From: Pseudomonadales bacterium
Lineage (GTDB): Bacteria > Pseudomonadota > Gammaproteobacteria > Pseudomonadales > Azotimanducaceae
Direction: 5' to 3'
Length of the DNA stretch: 64,000 nt
Assembly (NCBI GenBank): GCA_012103505.1
Contig: WLWP01000001.1
Coordinates: forward strand, 4,402,001-4,466,000
Shown here: one piece after another, positions 54,062-62,413 of the stretch
How positions within the stretch are numbered: the stretch's first letter is position 1
Layout: each line of letters starts with the position of its first letter
Notes under the pieces: model-generated
The model's input: only the letters and a program-made list of their open reading frames with translations
The model's database searches: none
Told to the model about the DNA's origin: nothing
Program-made: the position numbers and the translations under genes

Positions 54062-54728
54062 GAACAAAGCGGTTGTACTCGTCTCCGGTGGCCTAGACTC
54101 GGCAACGGTTCTCGCGCTCGCAACGCAAGACTTTGAGACACATGCATTGTCTTTTGACTATGGCCAAAAACACCGATCTGAGCTTGTTGCAGCAGCGCGC
54201 GTGGCGAAGTCTATGGGTGCCGCTAGCCACCAAAGCTTCAACATCGATCTACGTCAATTTGGTGGTTCTGCACTAACTGACGACAGCATAGCGGTGCCAA
54301 CAATGCCAACCACAGGGATTCCCGTGACCTATGTCCCGGCAAGAAACACGGTTTTCTTATCGCTGGCATTGGGGTTAGCGGAAACGTTGGCGGCGCAGGA
54401 TCTTTTTATCGGTGTGAACGCGGTTGATTATTCCGGCTACCCAGATTGTCGGCCCGAATTTATTGCCGCCTTTGAGAATCTGGCTAATCTCGCCACAAAG
54501 ATCGGTATCGAAGGCGATAAAATACGGGTGCACACGCCGCTTATCTCGTTAACGAAAGCAGAGATTATTGGCCAAGGTCAACGACTAGGTGTCGACTACG
54601 CGCAAACCGTCTCTTGCTATCAAGCGACCGACGAGGGTGCAGCCTGTCGAGTCTGTGATAGTTGTCGTATCCGTGCGCAAGGTTTCCAAGACGCGGGTGT
54701 CGATGACCCAACTCTGTATGTTCAGTAA
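54048..54728 (+). CDS. queC: 7-cyano-7-deazaguanine synthase QueC
   Basis: A 226-residue ATP-dependent ligase that converts the QueE product into preQ0. The ATP pyrophosphatase P-loop is [15 protein letters not shown]; four Cys of the zinc site lie near the end in [35 protein letters not shown] and [17 protein letters not shown] also fit. Its start codon follows a five-codon mini-ORF made by a tandem duplication, so translation is probably coupled to that leader. Confidence 0.94.
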   Translation: MSGTKNKAVVLVSGGLDSATVLALATQDFETHALSFDYGQKHRSELVAAARVAKSMGAASHQSFNIDLRQFGGSALTDDSIAVPTMPTTGIPVTYVPARNTVFLSLALGLAETLAAQDLFIGVNAVDYSGYPDCRPEFIAAFENLANLATKIGIEGDKIRVHTPLISLTKAEIIGQGQRLGVDYAQTVSCYQATDEGAACRVCDSCRIRAQGFQDAGVDDPTLYVQ

Positions 54729-54764
54729 GGCAAAGGCGCCGTACTAAATCAGGGAGCGTCCCTC

Positions 54765-54793
54765 TTGTAACGAAGAGGGTGCTTGCCTACAAT
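54765..54793 (+). promoter_or_regulatory. Sigma-70-type promoter of tRNA-Lys
   Basis: A -35 box TTGTAA at 54765-54770 and a -10 box TACAAT at 54788-54793 are separated by 17 bp, and a G+C-rich stretch follows the -10 as in stringently controlled stable RNA promoters. A hairpin with CCCTCTT at 54760-54766 and AAGAGGG at 54773-54779 overlaps the -35 box. It lies 41 bp before the tRNA. Confidence 0.75.
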
Positions 54794-54833
54794 GCGCCGC
54801 TCGTTTCTAGGTGCGTCCCGCACCGACAACAGG

Positions 54834-54909
54834 GGGTCGTTAGCTCAGTTGGTAGAGCACCGGGCTTTTAATCCGTTGGTCCAGGGTTCGAATCCCTGAC
54901 GACCCACCA
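54834..54909 (+). tRNA. tRNA-Lys (anticodon UUU)
   Basis: A 76-base cloverleaf. The acceptor stem GGGTCGT pairs with ACGACCC, the D arm has AGCTCAGTTGGTAGAGC, the anticodon loop is CTTTTAA with TTT as anticodon, the T arm has GGTTCGAATCC and the CCA end is encoded. The sequence is close to tRNA-Lys of E. coli. It sits after queC as in Pseudomonas. Confidence 0.97.
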
Positions 54910-54987
54910 CTTTCCCGTTTACATCCCGGTCGAGTCTCTTTCCTTCACATGGTATACAGAGCTTGTCTGAAGTGGACCGGCGAATAA

Positions 54988-55614
54988 ATGACTCGCGTTA
55001 ACGAATTGGCCCCAATGGCTCAGGCAAAACACTGGCTCCGAAAGCATGTTGATTGGTTGTGGGCTGGCGTTTATCGCGGAGTTCTTCAAAAGAACACTCG
55101 GGTGCTCCCGGCGGGACTCGATGTTCATCTGGCAACCCCCGCCGAACTACGAAGTATTGCTACAGAGCCGATGTGGGAGATGACTCAAACATTTGTTAAT
55201 GGCGCGATTGCGAGGGGTGACGAATGCGTCGTGGGGTACCTGGATGGCCAATTGGTGTCGTATGGGTGGGCTGGTTACGGAAAAACACCACACACAAGAG
55301 GAACGTACGTCTGCTTTGCTAGGGGACATCGCTATAACTACAAGGCGTTTACGGCACCTGAGTATCGAGGTAGGCACTTACGTGGATCCTTTGGAGTGTT
55401 GGAAGCTGCCGACCGTAGGCGAGAAGTGAGGCACTCGATCGCCTTCATCGACTACCGAAACAAAGCATCTGCACAAGCTGAAATGCGCAATGGAGGAAAT
55501 CTGATTGGCTATGCGGGATATATCCGCATCGGTAAGCTTCTCATTGCTTATTCAACAACTAGTGCTCGCCAGTACGAATTTAAGTTCACGAACCGCGAAC
55601 CTTTCGGCAGTTAA
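54988..55614 (+). CDS. GNAT-like protein of unknown substrate
   Basis: A 208-residue protein. The middle and C-terminal part looks like the GNAT fold: a strand pair GYLDGQLVSYGWAGYGK, the pyrophosphate-loop-like region TAPEYRGRHLRGSFGVLEAA, and a later FIDYRNKASAQAEMRNGG with an N-x-A pattern typical for acetyltransferases. The first 45 residues are a basic helical segment with Trp-rich WLRKHVDWLWAGVYRG. No signal peptide is seen. It lies 78 bp after the tRNA and converges on selO. Confidence 0.65.
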   Translation: MTRVNELAPMAQAKHWLRKHVDWLWAGVYRGVLQKNTRVLPAGLDVHLATPAELRSIATEPMWEMTQTFVNGAIARGDECVVGYLDGQLVSYGWAGYGKTPHTRGTYVCFARGHRYNYKAFTAPEYRGRHLRGSFGVLEAADRRREVRHSIAFIDYRNKASAQAEMRNGGNLIGYAGYIRIGKLLIAYSTTSARQYEFKFTNREPFGS

Positions 55615-55618
55615 AAGC

Positions 55619-57178
55619 TTAAGAACTACAAGAAAGCATCGAACAGCCGACGCGAGTGCGAGCCCACTCCGGGCGTTTCTCTGCGTAGTGCTCGTACTCG
55701 GGTTGTTCTGCATAAGGTTGTCGTAGGATCTGTAGGAGCTCCTGTACTTTGCTGAAGTCGCCATTTTCAGCATCGTCTATCGCAAGTTGCGCGATGTAGT
55801 TGCGCAGCACGTACTTCGGGTTTACGGCATTCATAACCGCCGCTCGGTTGTTAGGAGATTGCACCAATATCTGATTTTGGTAGGCATCCAACCACGCCTC
55901 TGTTTGTGCTTGATGCTCTGTGGTCAGCTGGTCTGTGACATAAAATGCATCTTGCAGTCCTTCGTATCGCGATTCGCTGTCGAGATTCAGAGAGGCGAGC
56001 TTTCGGTAGAAGATGGTCATGTCAGTTTCAGCGCTTGTTAACAGGGCTAAGAGCTGATCGGTGAGTAATTGATCGAATTGGGGAAGACCAAGTTTATCGG
56101 CCATCATTTGCTCCCAACCCTGCTCGTATCGTTTGGCATAGTGGCCGAGCGCTTCTTCCAGCGGCTTAGTTTCTTCGATTAAGGGTAACAACCCGTTGGC
56201 AAGTTGCATGAGGTTCCACTGACCGATGGCAGGCTGTTGGCCGTAGCGGTAGCGCCGTTGAGCCGCATCCGTAGTATTGGGTGTCCAGTCCGGGTCAAAG
56301 TCTTCCAGCCAACCGTAGGGTCCATAGTCTATGGTTTCTCCGAGGATCGACATGTTGTCGGTGTTCATCACCCCGTGGACGAAACCAACGCGCATCCAGT
56401 GCACCATAAGGTCGGCGGTGCGTTCACAGACTTCCCGGAAAAAATTCACATAGGTCGTGGTCGATATCTCTTTGGAGCTCAACAAGTGTGGGAACTCACG
56501 TTGGATTACGAAGTCGGTGAAGTCGCGGAGAATTTTTGTTTCTTGGCGTGCGGCGAGTAATTGGAAATGACCAAAACGTACGAAACTTGAGCTAACACGG
56601 CAGACGACTGCGCCAGGCTCTTCTGCCGGGTGCCCATCGTAGAGCATGTCGCGAACCACATTCTCCCCGGTGCCCATGAGGCTAAGTGCTCTGGTGGTTG
56701 GTACGCCAAGGTGATACATAGCTTCGCTGCATAGGAATTCGCGCACGGACGAGCGCATGACAGCTAACCCGTCAGCGGTGCGTGAAAACGGCGTAGGACC
56801 GGCGCCTTTCAGCTGTAACATCCAATGCCCTGCTTCTGTAACAACCTCGCCCAAGTTGATGGCTCGCCCGTCGCCAAGCTGGCCCGCCCAATTCCCGAAT
56901 TGGTGTCCGCCATAGCAAGTCGCGTGAGGCTCCATGCCTGTGAGCTGGTGATTGCCAGAGAACACTTGCAGGAATTCAGGCGAGGCGGCGTCATCGTCCG
57001 TTAGTCCGATCAGTTTTGCGACTTCGGCGGCGTGCGCAACCAAATAAGGGGCGACTACCGGGGTGGGAGAAACACGCGCGTACAACGCATCTTTCAACTG
57101 GCGCCGAGTATTTTCGTCGCTGGGATCCGCAGGAAGCGTGTTCGTAAATTGATTGTCGAAAGTCAGTACAGTCTGCAT
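55619..57178 (-). CDS. selO: Protein adenylyltransferase SelO (YdiU family)
   Basis: A 519-residue pseudokinase-fold enzyme that transfers AMP to Ser, Thr or Tyr of proteins. Typical blocks are GGHQFGNWAGQLGDGRAI, LKGAGPTPFSRTADGLAVMRSSVREFLCSEAM, and GVMNTDNMSILGETIDYGPYGWLED. The C-terminal SCSS matches the redox-active Cys position of the family, where animals carry selenocysteine. E. coli SelO modifies redox proteins under oxidative stress. It starts at ATG 57178 and diverges from the small NTF2-like gene. Confidence 0.95.
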   Translation of the reverse strand: MQTVLTFDNQFTNTLPADPSDENTRRQLKDALYARVSPTPVVAPYLVAHAAEVAKLIGLTDDDAASPEFLQVFSGNHQLTGMEPHATCYGGHQFGNWAGQLGDGRAINLGEVVTEAGHWMLQLKGAGPTPFSRTADGLAVMRSSVREFLCSEAMYHLGVPTTRALSLMGTGENVVRDMLYDGHPAEEPGAVVCRVSSSFVRFGHFQLLAARQETKILRDFTDFVIQREFPHLLSSKEISTTTYVNFFREVCERTADLMVHWMRVGFVHGVMNTDNMSILGETIDYGPYGWLEDFDPDWTPNTTDAAQRRYRYGQQPAIGQWNLMQLANGLLPLIEETKPLEEALGHYAKRYEQGWEQMMADKLGLPQFDQLLTDQLLALLTSAETDMTIFYRKLASLNLDSESRYEGLQDAFYVTDQLTTEHQAQTEAWLDAYQNQILVQSPNNRAAVMNAVNPKYVLRNYIAQLAIDDAENGDFSKVQELLQILRQPYAEQPEYEHYAEKRPEWARTRVGCSMLSCSS

Positions 57179-57217
57179 AGTGAGTAATGTACCAGATGTG
57201 AGAGTGCCGGGTGTTGC

Positions 57218-57601
57218 ATGAGCGAATTGGTTGAATACGAGTTTGCCAACGAGGCATTTTACTTAGCCTTTGAGGGCAAGGACTACGAAGCCATGGCACA
57301 TTTATGGTCGCAAGAGAGGGAGCTGATTTGCTTGCACCCAGGCTGGCCAGCCCTCATTGGGCGGGAAGCCGTGTTAAATAGCTGGCGCGACATCTTGCAG
57401 AATCCAGCCCAGGGACAGGTGAGCTTTTATGGCGCTAGAGTCTGTTTGGCGACAGAAGAGTCTGCGACAGTCGTCTGCTACGAGCAGGCAGGTGACGTCA
57501 CGATGGTGGCGACGAACGCGTTCGTCGAGGAAGACGGAAGACTAAGACTCGTCTCCCATCACGCGGGGTATTGTGCGAACCCACCTGCATTACCTACCTG
57601 A
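57218..57601 (+). CDS. SnoaL/NTF2-like protein, DUF4440-type
   Basis: A 127-residue cone-shaped alpha+beta protein. The pattern FYLAFEGKDYEAMAHLWSQERELICLHPGWPALIGREAVLNSWRDIL is the usual start of ketosteroid-isomerase-like small proteins that include a conserved HPGW segment. It has no metal motif that I can name. It is divergent from selO, with 39 bp between starts, and is 67 bp before another NTF2-like gene. Confidence 0.82.
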   Translation: MSELVEYEFANEAFYLAFEGKDYEAMAHLWSQERELICLHPGWPALIGREAVLNSWRDILQNPAQGQVSFYGARVCLATEESATVVCYEQAGDVTMVATNAFVEEDGRLRLVSHHAGYCANPPALPT

Positions 57602-57668
57602 TTGAAAAGCTTGGAGCAGTGGATAAGTAAGGGAAACGTGGAAAATAGAGAGTGGTAAGTAGAGGTAA

Positions 57669-58106
57669 ATGGAAGAAGCAAAAATTCGTGAGGTTCAGCA
57701 CGCGTGCACCGAGCTTTCCATAGCGTATGCACGACATGTGGATTTCGGTGAGTATGATCGGTTTGTTGATCTCTTTACGGAGGACGCCAAGCTGTCGCTC
57801 GGTTTTGAAATTGTTGGCAGGGAGAAGATTCGCCGGTCGATGAGCAAGCGTTCCCCCGAGCTTCGTTCCCGGCATGTGATGACGAACACTTTTGTGGATG
57901 TGTTGAGTGAGACGTCCGCGAAAGGCATCTCCTATCTAACCCTCTACCGTCATACCGGTCCGGAGTCCCTAGAAAGTGATCCGGTGTCATTTCAAACCCC
58001 GGCGGCGGTGGGCCACTATGCAGATGAGTACAGACTCACCGATGACGGCTGGAAGATTGCAGAACGACGCCTGGAACTCGCTTTCAGAAATCCTGACCAC
58101 TTTTAG
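57669..58106 (+). CDS. SnoaL-type NTF2-like protein
   Basis: A 145-residue protein with the start ELSIAYARHVDFGEYDRFVDLFTEDAKL, then IVGREKIRRSM and RHVMTNTFVDVLSETSAKGISYLTLYRH, as in SnoaL-like polyketide cyclases and ring-hydroxylating-dioxygenase beta subunits. It probably binds a hydrophobic small molecule. It is followed by the CYP153-like gene 113 bp downstream on the same strand; a functional link is a guess. Confidence 0.83.
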   Translation: MEEAKIREVQHACTELSIAYARHVDFGEYDRFVDLFTEDAKLSLGFEIVGREKIRRSMSKRSPELRSRHVMTNTFVDVLSETSAKGISYLTLYRHTGPESLESDPVSFQTPAAVGHYADEYRLTDDGWKIAERRLELAFRNPDHF

Positions 58107-58219
58107 AACCTGCAACAGAGCCTGATAGCTGATATCGAGGGTATTTTCTGCTCTGGTGAGAATTTCCCCCTTCCATAGAACTGGGGTAACCTGCACCGGA
58201 AAGTTGTTGGAGAAAAAAT

Positions 58220-59458
58220 GTGGCAGAAGCTATATCGATTGAACATATGGATCCGTATGCCATAGACATCGCGGATATCGATGTCAGTCGTCCTGAATTG
58301 ATGCAAAACGATGCGCATTGGGCTTTTTTTGAGCGCCTGCGCCAAGAAGACCCGGTCCATTACTGTAAGGACAGTATGTTTGGTCCGTACTGGTCCATTA
58401 CGAAGTTCAACGACATCATGGAAATCGAAAAGAACCACCATGACTTTTCGTCTGATGCGGGCATAGTTCTCGGTGATCGTCCGGAAGATTTCCAGACTCC
58501 GAATTTCATCGGGATGGACCCGCCAAAGCACGACGCACAACGCAAGACTGTTCAGGGTGTTGTCGCCCCGATGAATCTTGCCAAGCTAGAAGGCACCATT
58601 CGAAGTCGCGCGGGTGCCATCCTCGATTCTCTGCCCATTGGCGAAACCTTCAACTGGGTAGATCTCGTTTCGATCGAACTCACGACTCAAATGTTGGCAA
58701 CGATATTTGATTTCCCATTCGAGGACCGAAGGAAATTGACCTATTGGTCTGATATGGCGACGTCAGGGGAGCTGGCGGGAGGACCAACACCTGAGCCAGC
58801 TAGGCGGGCAGCTTTACTAGAGTGTTTAGAGACATTTACTGCGCTCCGAGACCAGCGTCAAAAAGAGGATCTCAAACCCGACCTCCTTTCCATGTTAGCG
58901 CATGGCAAAGATACTCAGGATATGCCGCCGATGGAGTTTCTTGGCAATTTGGTTCTGCTGATTGTTGGTGGCAACGATACGACGCGCAATTCTATTTCGG
59001 GTGGTGTCTACTTCCTCAATCAAAACCCTGGTGAGTACGACAAGCTTCGGGCGAATCACGGCCACATACCAAATATGGTTTCTGAAATCATTCGGTATCA
59101 AACACCACTCGCCTACATGCGCCGCACTGCTCTGAGAGATGTTGAGTTCAATGGCAAATCCATTAAAGCTGGTGACAAATTGGCGATGTGGTATGTGTCG
59201 GGCAATCGAGACGAAGAAGCAATCGAACGGCCAAATGATTTCGTCATCGATAGAGAACGGGCTCGTCACCACTTATCCTTTGGGTTTGGCGTGCACCGTT
59301 GTATGGGCAATCGGCTGGCTGAAATGCAGCTTCGCGTTCTTTGGGAAGAAATCGTAAAACGCTTCCACACAATCGAGGTTGTTGGCGACGTAGAAAGAGT
59401 GCAATCGAGTTTTGTTCGTGGCTATTCTGAACTGCCGGTTCGCTTACATCCGGTTTAG
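58220..59458 (+). CDS. Cytochrome P450, CYP153-like alkane/fatty acid terminal hydroxylase
   Basis: A 412-residue class I P450. The oxygen-binding helix is GGNDTT at 250-255, the ExxR motif is Glu289 to Arg292, and the heme-ligand Cys361 lies in FGFGVHRCMGNRLAE. Several blocks agree with CYP153A enzymes that oxidise the end of n-alkanes: FGPYWSITKF, FIGMDPPKHD, NWVDLVSIELTTQMLATIFDFP and WYVSGNRDEEAIERP. The ferredoxin and reductase that CYP153 needs are not nearby. It begins at GTG 58220. The next gene starts inside its last 41 bp. Confidence 0.9.
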   Translation: MAEAISIEHMDPYAIDIADIDVSRPELMQNDAHWAFFERLRQEDPVHYCKDSMFGPYWSITKFNDIMEIEKNHHDFSSDAGIVLGDRPEDFQTPNFIGMDPPKHDAQRKTVQGVVAPMNLAKLEGTIRSRAGAILDSLPIGETFNWVDLVSIELTTQMLATIFDFPFEDRRKLTYWSDMATSGELAGGPTPEPARRAALLECLETFTALRDQRQKEDLKPDLLSMLAHGKDTQDMPPMEFLGNLVLLIVGGNDTTRNSISGGVYFLNQNPGEYDKLRANHGHIPNMVSEIIRYQTPLAYMRRTALRDVEFNGKSIKAGDKLAMWYVSGNRDEEAIERPNDFVIDRERARHHLSFGFGVHRCMGNRLAEMQLRVLWEEIVKRFHTIEVVGDVERVQSSFVRGYSELPVRLHPV

Positions 59459-60077
59459 TTTTGTCTTGCTGATTTGCGCCTCAACCGCTGCGTTTTCAGC
59501 AGAGGTTGTGGTCACTGATGATGGGAAACAAATTCGATTGAACGATGATGGCACCTGGACGCAGGTGTCTCAGGATAAGTTTGCAACAACGGCAAGCGGC
59601 GAGCGGATTCGAGTGCGAGCGAATGGTAGTTGGAACTATGTGTCTGCACCGGATAATCAGGTGGCGCACAAACCGCTTCCGGTCGTCACCGACGAAGTTG
59701 TTATCTTTCTAGAATCTGTCGAAATACTGCGCCGGGAAATCAAACGTTCGAAGTCTAAACACGCTGACACTCGGATGCGCTACACAGTCAGAATCACTAA
59801 CGGTACTGACGATACAATCGCGGTCGATAAAGACGCCGCATTTCGGTCGACGACAAACCGTGGCGGGGATTACGATCTATTGAGCGTTACAGGACCGTCG
59901 ACCGTTCTACCTAGCACAGTGGCAGACTTGATCGTTGTGGTTGCTGACTCCCCTGCGTGGTTCGGTGTGAAATATCTCAGCTTAGAGGTCCCTCCGAATG
60001 CACTCGGTAATTCGGTCCGCCGACTTTTGAACAAAGACATGGATGAAGTTAAGCGGCTCCGAGTCGATCAGTTCTAG
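59418..60077 (+). CDS. Secreted protein with DUF3157-like motif
   Basis: A 219-residue exported protein. A signal peptide (about 1-25, ending AAFSAEV) leads to two short repeats of a beta-hairpin type (TDDGKQIRLNDDGTWTQVS and SGERIRVRANGSWNYVS) as in DUF3157-like proteins, and then a beta-rich domain with RYTVRITNGTDDTIAVDKDAAF. Function unknown. I choose GTG 59418 because GAG lies eight bases before it; TTG 59412 is also possible. It overlaps the P450 gene and is probably on the same message. Confidence 0.72.
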   Translation: MAILNCRFAYIRFSFVLLICASTAAFSAEVVVTDDGKQIRLNDDGTWTQVSQDKFATTASGERIRVRANGSWNYVSAPDNQVAHKPLPVVTDEVVIFLESVEILRREIKRSKSKHADTRMRYTVRITNGTDDTIAVDKDAAFRSTTNRGGDYDLLSVTGPSTVLPSTVADLIVVVADSPAWFGVKYLSLEVPPNALGNSVRRLLNKDMDEVKRLRVDQF

Positions 60078-60085
60078 CTAACGCT

Positions 60086-61417
60086 TTATTCGACCGCGAG
60101 CGCATCGAGAAGCTGCGCGAAGTTCTGGTTGGTTGGGTACGCCGTCGGGCTCCAACCAAGACGAACGATGACGACGCTTTCTGTTGGCAAGATCATCACA
60201 ACCTGTCCTCGGTTGCCTTGCATACTGTACGCATCACGCGGCAGGTCCGGATAACGGGGTTTGCGTGGATGGTTGTTTAGCCAAACTTGGTAACCATATG
60301 CCTGATTGTTTCCACTTGTGTTCGACTCAATGCTCGCGGCAATCCAATCAGGGTGGACGATTTGCTCGCCATCTAGTGTGCCTTGGTTTAAGTAAACAAG
60401 CCCCAATCTTGCCCAGTCCCGTGCAGTGCCATACACATAAGAGCTACCGACAAAAACGCCGCTCGGATCGGGTTCAGCGATCAGAGTTTGGATACCGAGA
60501 GGTCCCAGGAGCTGGGTGTTGAGGTAATCGTACGTAGCTGCGGGACCGCCAAGAGTGCGCGTAACAAGGCTCGCGAGTAGCGCGGTTGTTCCGGAGGAAT
60601 ACGCGAAGTGTTCGCCCGGCGGATGAGTTAATGGCAGTTCACGAGCGACTGCTGCCGTGTCATAGGCAGAAAAGAGCATACGAGTAGCATCTGATCCCGG
60701 CGCATAGGTTTCATCAAATGCGAGACCGCTGCTCATTTGCAATAGGTTTTCTAACGAAATTTGAGCACGTTCGTCGTGCCATTCGGTGAAGAGGTTTGTT
60801 TGATCGACTTCCAATTTGCCGTTCATCACAAGATTGCCAACGAGAAGAGAGGTCAAACTTTTACCCATGGACCAAGCGAGGTGCCGCGTCCCTACACCCA
60901 TGTCCGGGGCATAAGATTCGGCCACCAAGTAACCTTCTTTCACCACTACCAGCGCTCGCGTGTCCAAACTCTGTGCCTGATCGCGTGCAAGCATTGCGTT
61001 CAAAGCATCAGAGATTTGTGGATCGATTTGTCTGTCTAGTTCGCTCTTTTCGTCGAGCTTCGTGACAATGATCTCGTCCAGGTGCGTGGTATCGCCGATA
61101 TTAAGTGTGCATCCGAGTCCCGGACGATAAGTCGCGCTTGTTGGGAAGAAGCCAAATATGGATGAGGTGGTAACGTTGTTAGTTTCGTCAAAGTGAACTG
61201 TGAAAATGGCCGCCGCTTCCGAATAAGTTCGAATGTCATCGATGATCTTTCGAGGCGTGAAACCGGAGACGAACCGGCCAGAGCACCCCAATTTGGCCGT
61301 AATTCCAAGACCGACGTCGAGATTTGATTTTAAGTTGGTTATGGACAAACCAAGCGAAGCGAGTAACGCAGCAATAGCCGCTAATAGAATGCCAACCGCA
61401 ATGAGTGCTTTCTTCAT
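60086..61417 (-). CDS. Serine hydrolase of the beta-lactamase class C family
   Basis: A 443-residue protein with an N-terminal membrane anchor or signal (ALIAVGILLAAIAALLASLGL) and a penicillin-binding fold. The S-x-x-K nucleophile motif is SMGKS in HLAWSMGKSLTSLLVG, the Tyr motif is YSSG, and the third box is replaced by a NHP-type region near YGYQVWLNNHP. Such enzymes are esterases or peptidases more often than true beta-lactamases; resistance is not implied. It converges on the secreted protein gene at 59418. Confidence 0.85.
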   Translation of the reverse strand: MKKALIAVGILLAAIAALLASLGLSITNLKSNLDVGLGITAKLGCSGRFVSGFTPRKIIDDIRTYSEAAAIFTVHFDETNNVTTSSIFGFFPTSATYRPGLGCTLNIGDTTHLDEIIVTKLDEKSELDRQIDPQISDALNAMLARDQAQSLDTRALVVVKEGYLVAESYAPDMGVGTRHLAWSMGKSLTSLLVGNLVMNGKLEVDQTNLFTEWHDERAQISLENLLQMSSGLAFDETYAPGSDATRMLFSAYDTAAVARELPLTHPPGEHFAYSSGTTALLASLVTRTLGGPAATYDYLNTQLLGPLGIQTLIAEPDPSGVFVGSSYVYGTARDWARLGLVYLNQGTLDGEQIVHPDWIAASIESNTSGNNQAYGYQVWLNNHPRKPRYPDLPRDAYSMQGNRGQVVMILPTESVVIVRLGWSPTAYPTNQNFAQLLDALAVE

Positions 61418-61494
61418 ATATGCATTCTAACGGGTGTATTGCGTCTGAGGGAGCCCGGGTTGACCATAGGATGATAAAATCATGAGGGGAAATT

Positions 61495-61992
61495 ATGAAA
61501 AAGCTTTGGTTAATGCTGCTTACGTTGGGTCTGCCGCACTCCGGCTTCACCAACAGCGAGTTCGACTTCTTGCTCGGTGAGCACGATGTCACTCTGCATG
61601 CATGGACTGGTTCCAATTGGACACCACCCCGTCCTACCAACGCTGAGTGGCATGGTCGGCGTGGTCTCAGAGATCTAGTGATTGAAGACGAGTGGTTCGA
61701 TGCCGATCCGAAGAACGGCAACAGTGGCATTAATGTGCGTATGTTTGATGCAGAGGATGGCGACTGGAAAATGATGTGGATCAGCTCCTCGACAAAGCAA
61801 GTTCAAGATCTCCGCGCCAAGACTATCGACGGCACGCTCACAATGTGGCAGGTCTATCCGGAGCGTGAAGGATGGAAAGCTGAGTTTGAAGTATTGAGCA
61901 ACTGTCAGTGGCAGCGCGTCGACTACACAAAGAACGAAGATGGGTGGCAACGGAAGTTCAAGCTTGTGGCAAGTCGACGTGAGTGTGGATAG
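61495..61992 (+). CDS. Secreted protein of unknown function, DUF1579-like
   Basis: A 165-residue exported protein. A signal peptide covers about residues 1-19. The rest begins FDFLLGEHDVTLHAWTGSNWTPPRPTN and carries FDAEDGDWKMMWISSSTKQ, a lipocalin-like beta pattern that recalls DUF1579 proteins. Three Cys near the end could form a disulfide. The function is unknown. It starts behind a GAGGGGAAA ribosome binding site and converges on the next gene. Confidence 0.72.
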   Translation: MKKLWLMLLTLGLPHSGFTNSEFDFLLGEHDVTLHAWTGSNWTPPRPTNAEWHGRRGLRDLVIEDEWFDADPKNGNSGINVRMFDAEDGDWKMMWISSSTKQVQDLRAKTIDGTLTMWQVYPEREGWKAEFEVLSNCQWQRVDYTKNEDGWQRKFKLVASRRECG

Positions 61993-62002
61993 TTTTGAGA
62001 AC

Positions 62003-62413
62003 TCAGCCTGATTTGTTCTTTTGTTTTTGGAAATGCACGAAGTCACCGAGCCCATCTCCTGTGAGTTCATAGCCTGAGAGGCGACAATACTGGAGGGCGC
62101 GATCGGAATCGTAAGAGACTTTCAGTGAGTCCCGTTCATAGAACTCTCCTGGCGCATAACGCTTGGCGTATTTGTTGCCTTGCAATCCGTAGACGGCGCA
62201 GTGTTTCCGGGCAGTTTCAGGAGCGTACTCTATGACCGCAACAAAAACGGCACGTCTGCAGTAGTTGATAACAAACTGAGACGGATGTCGGTTGGGATTA
62301 GAAAATCTCAGGCACCCCAAGGCTTCTGTAGGCGCGGCTGCATAGCCATGCGCATCGATGAAAAGTAAGACCGAAAACGCAAGGAGCGTGGCGTAGTTAA
62401 GTTTTGGTCGCAC
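62003..62413 (-). CDS. Secreted Cys-containing protein of unknown function
   Basis: A 136-residue protein with a signal peptide (residues 1-25, ending GYAAAP). The mature part has five Cys (LGCLRF, YCRRAV, KHCAVYG, QYCRLSG among them), which suggests disulfides. No family is recognised. It starts at GTG 62413, 17 bp inside the end of the desaturase gene on the same strand, so it is likely translated from the desaturase message. Confidence 0.6.
   Translation of the reverse strand: MRPKLNYATLLAFSVLLFIDAHGYAAAPTEALGCLRFSNPNRHPSQFVINYCRRAVFVAVIEYAPETARKHCAVYGLQGNKYAKRYAPGEFYERDSLKVSYDSDRALQYCRLSGYELTGDGLGDFVHFQKQKNKSG

Noticed and set aside
60086..61417. Antibiotic-resistance beta-lactamase
   Set aside because: The S-x-x-K and YSSG motifs are present, but the third box is not the class C KTG. 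Family-level serine hydrolase is the safe call.
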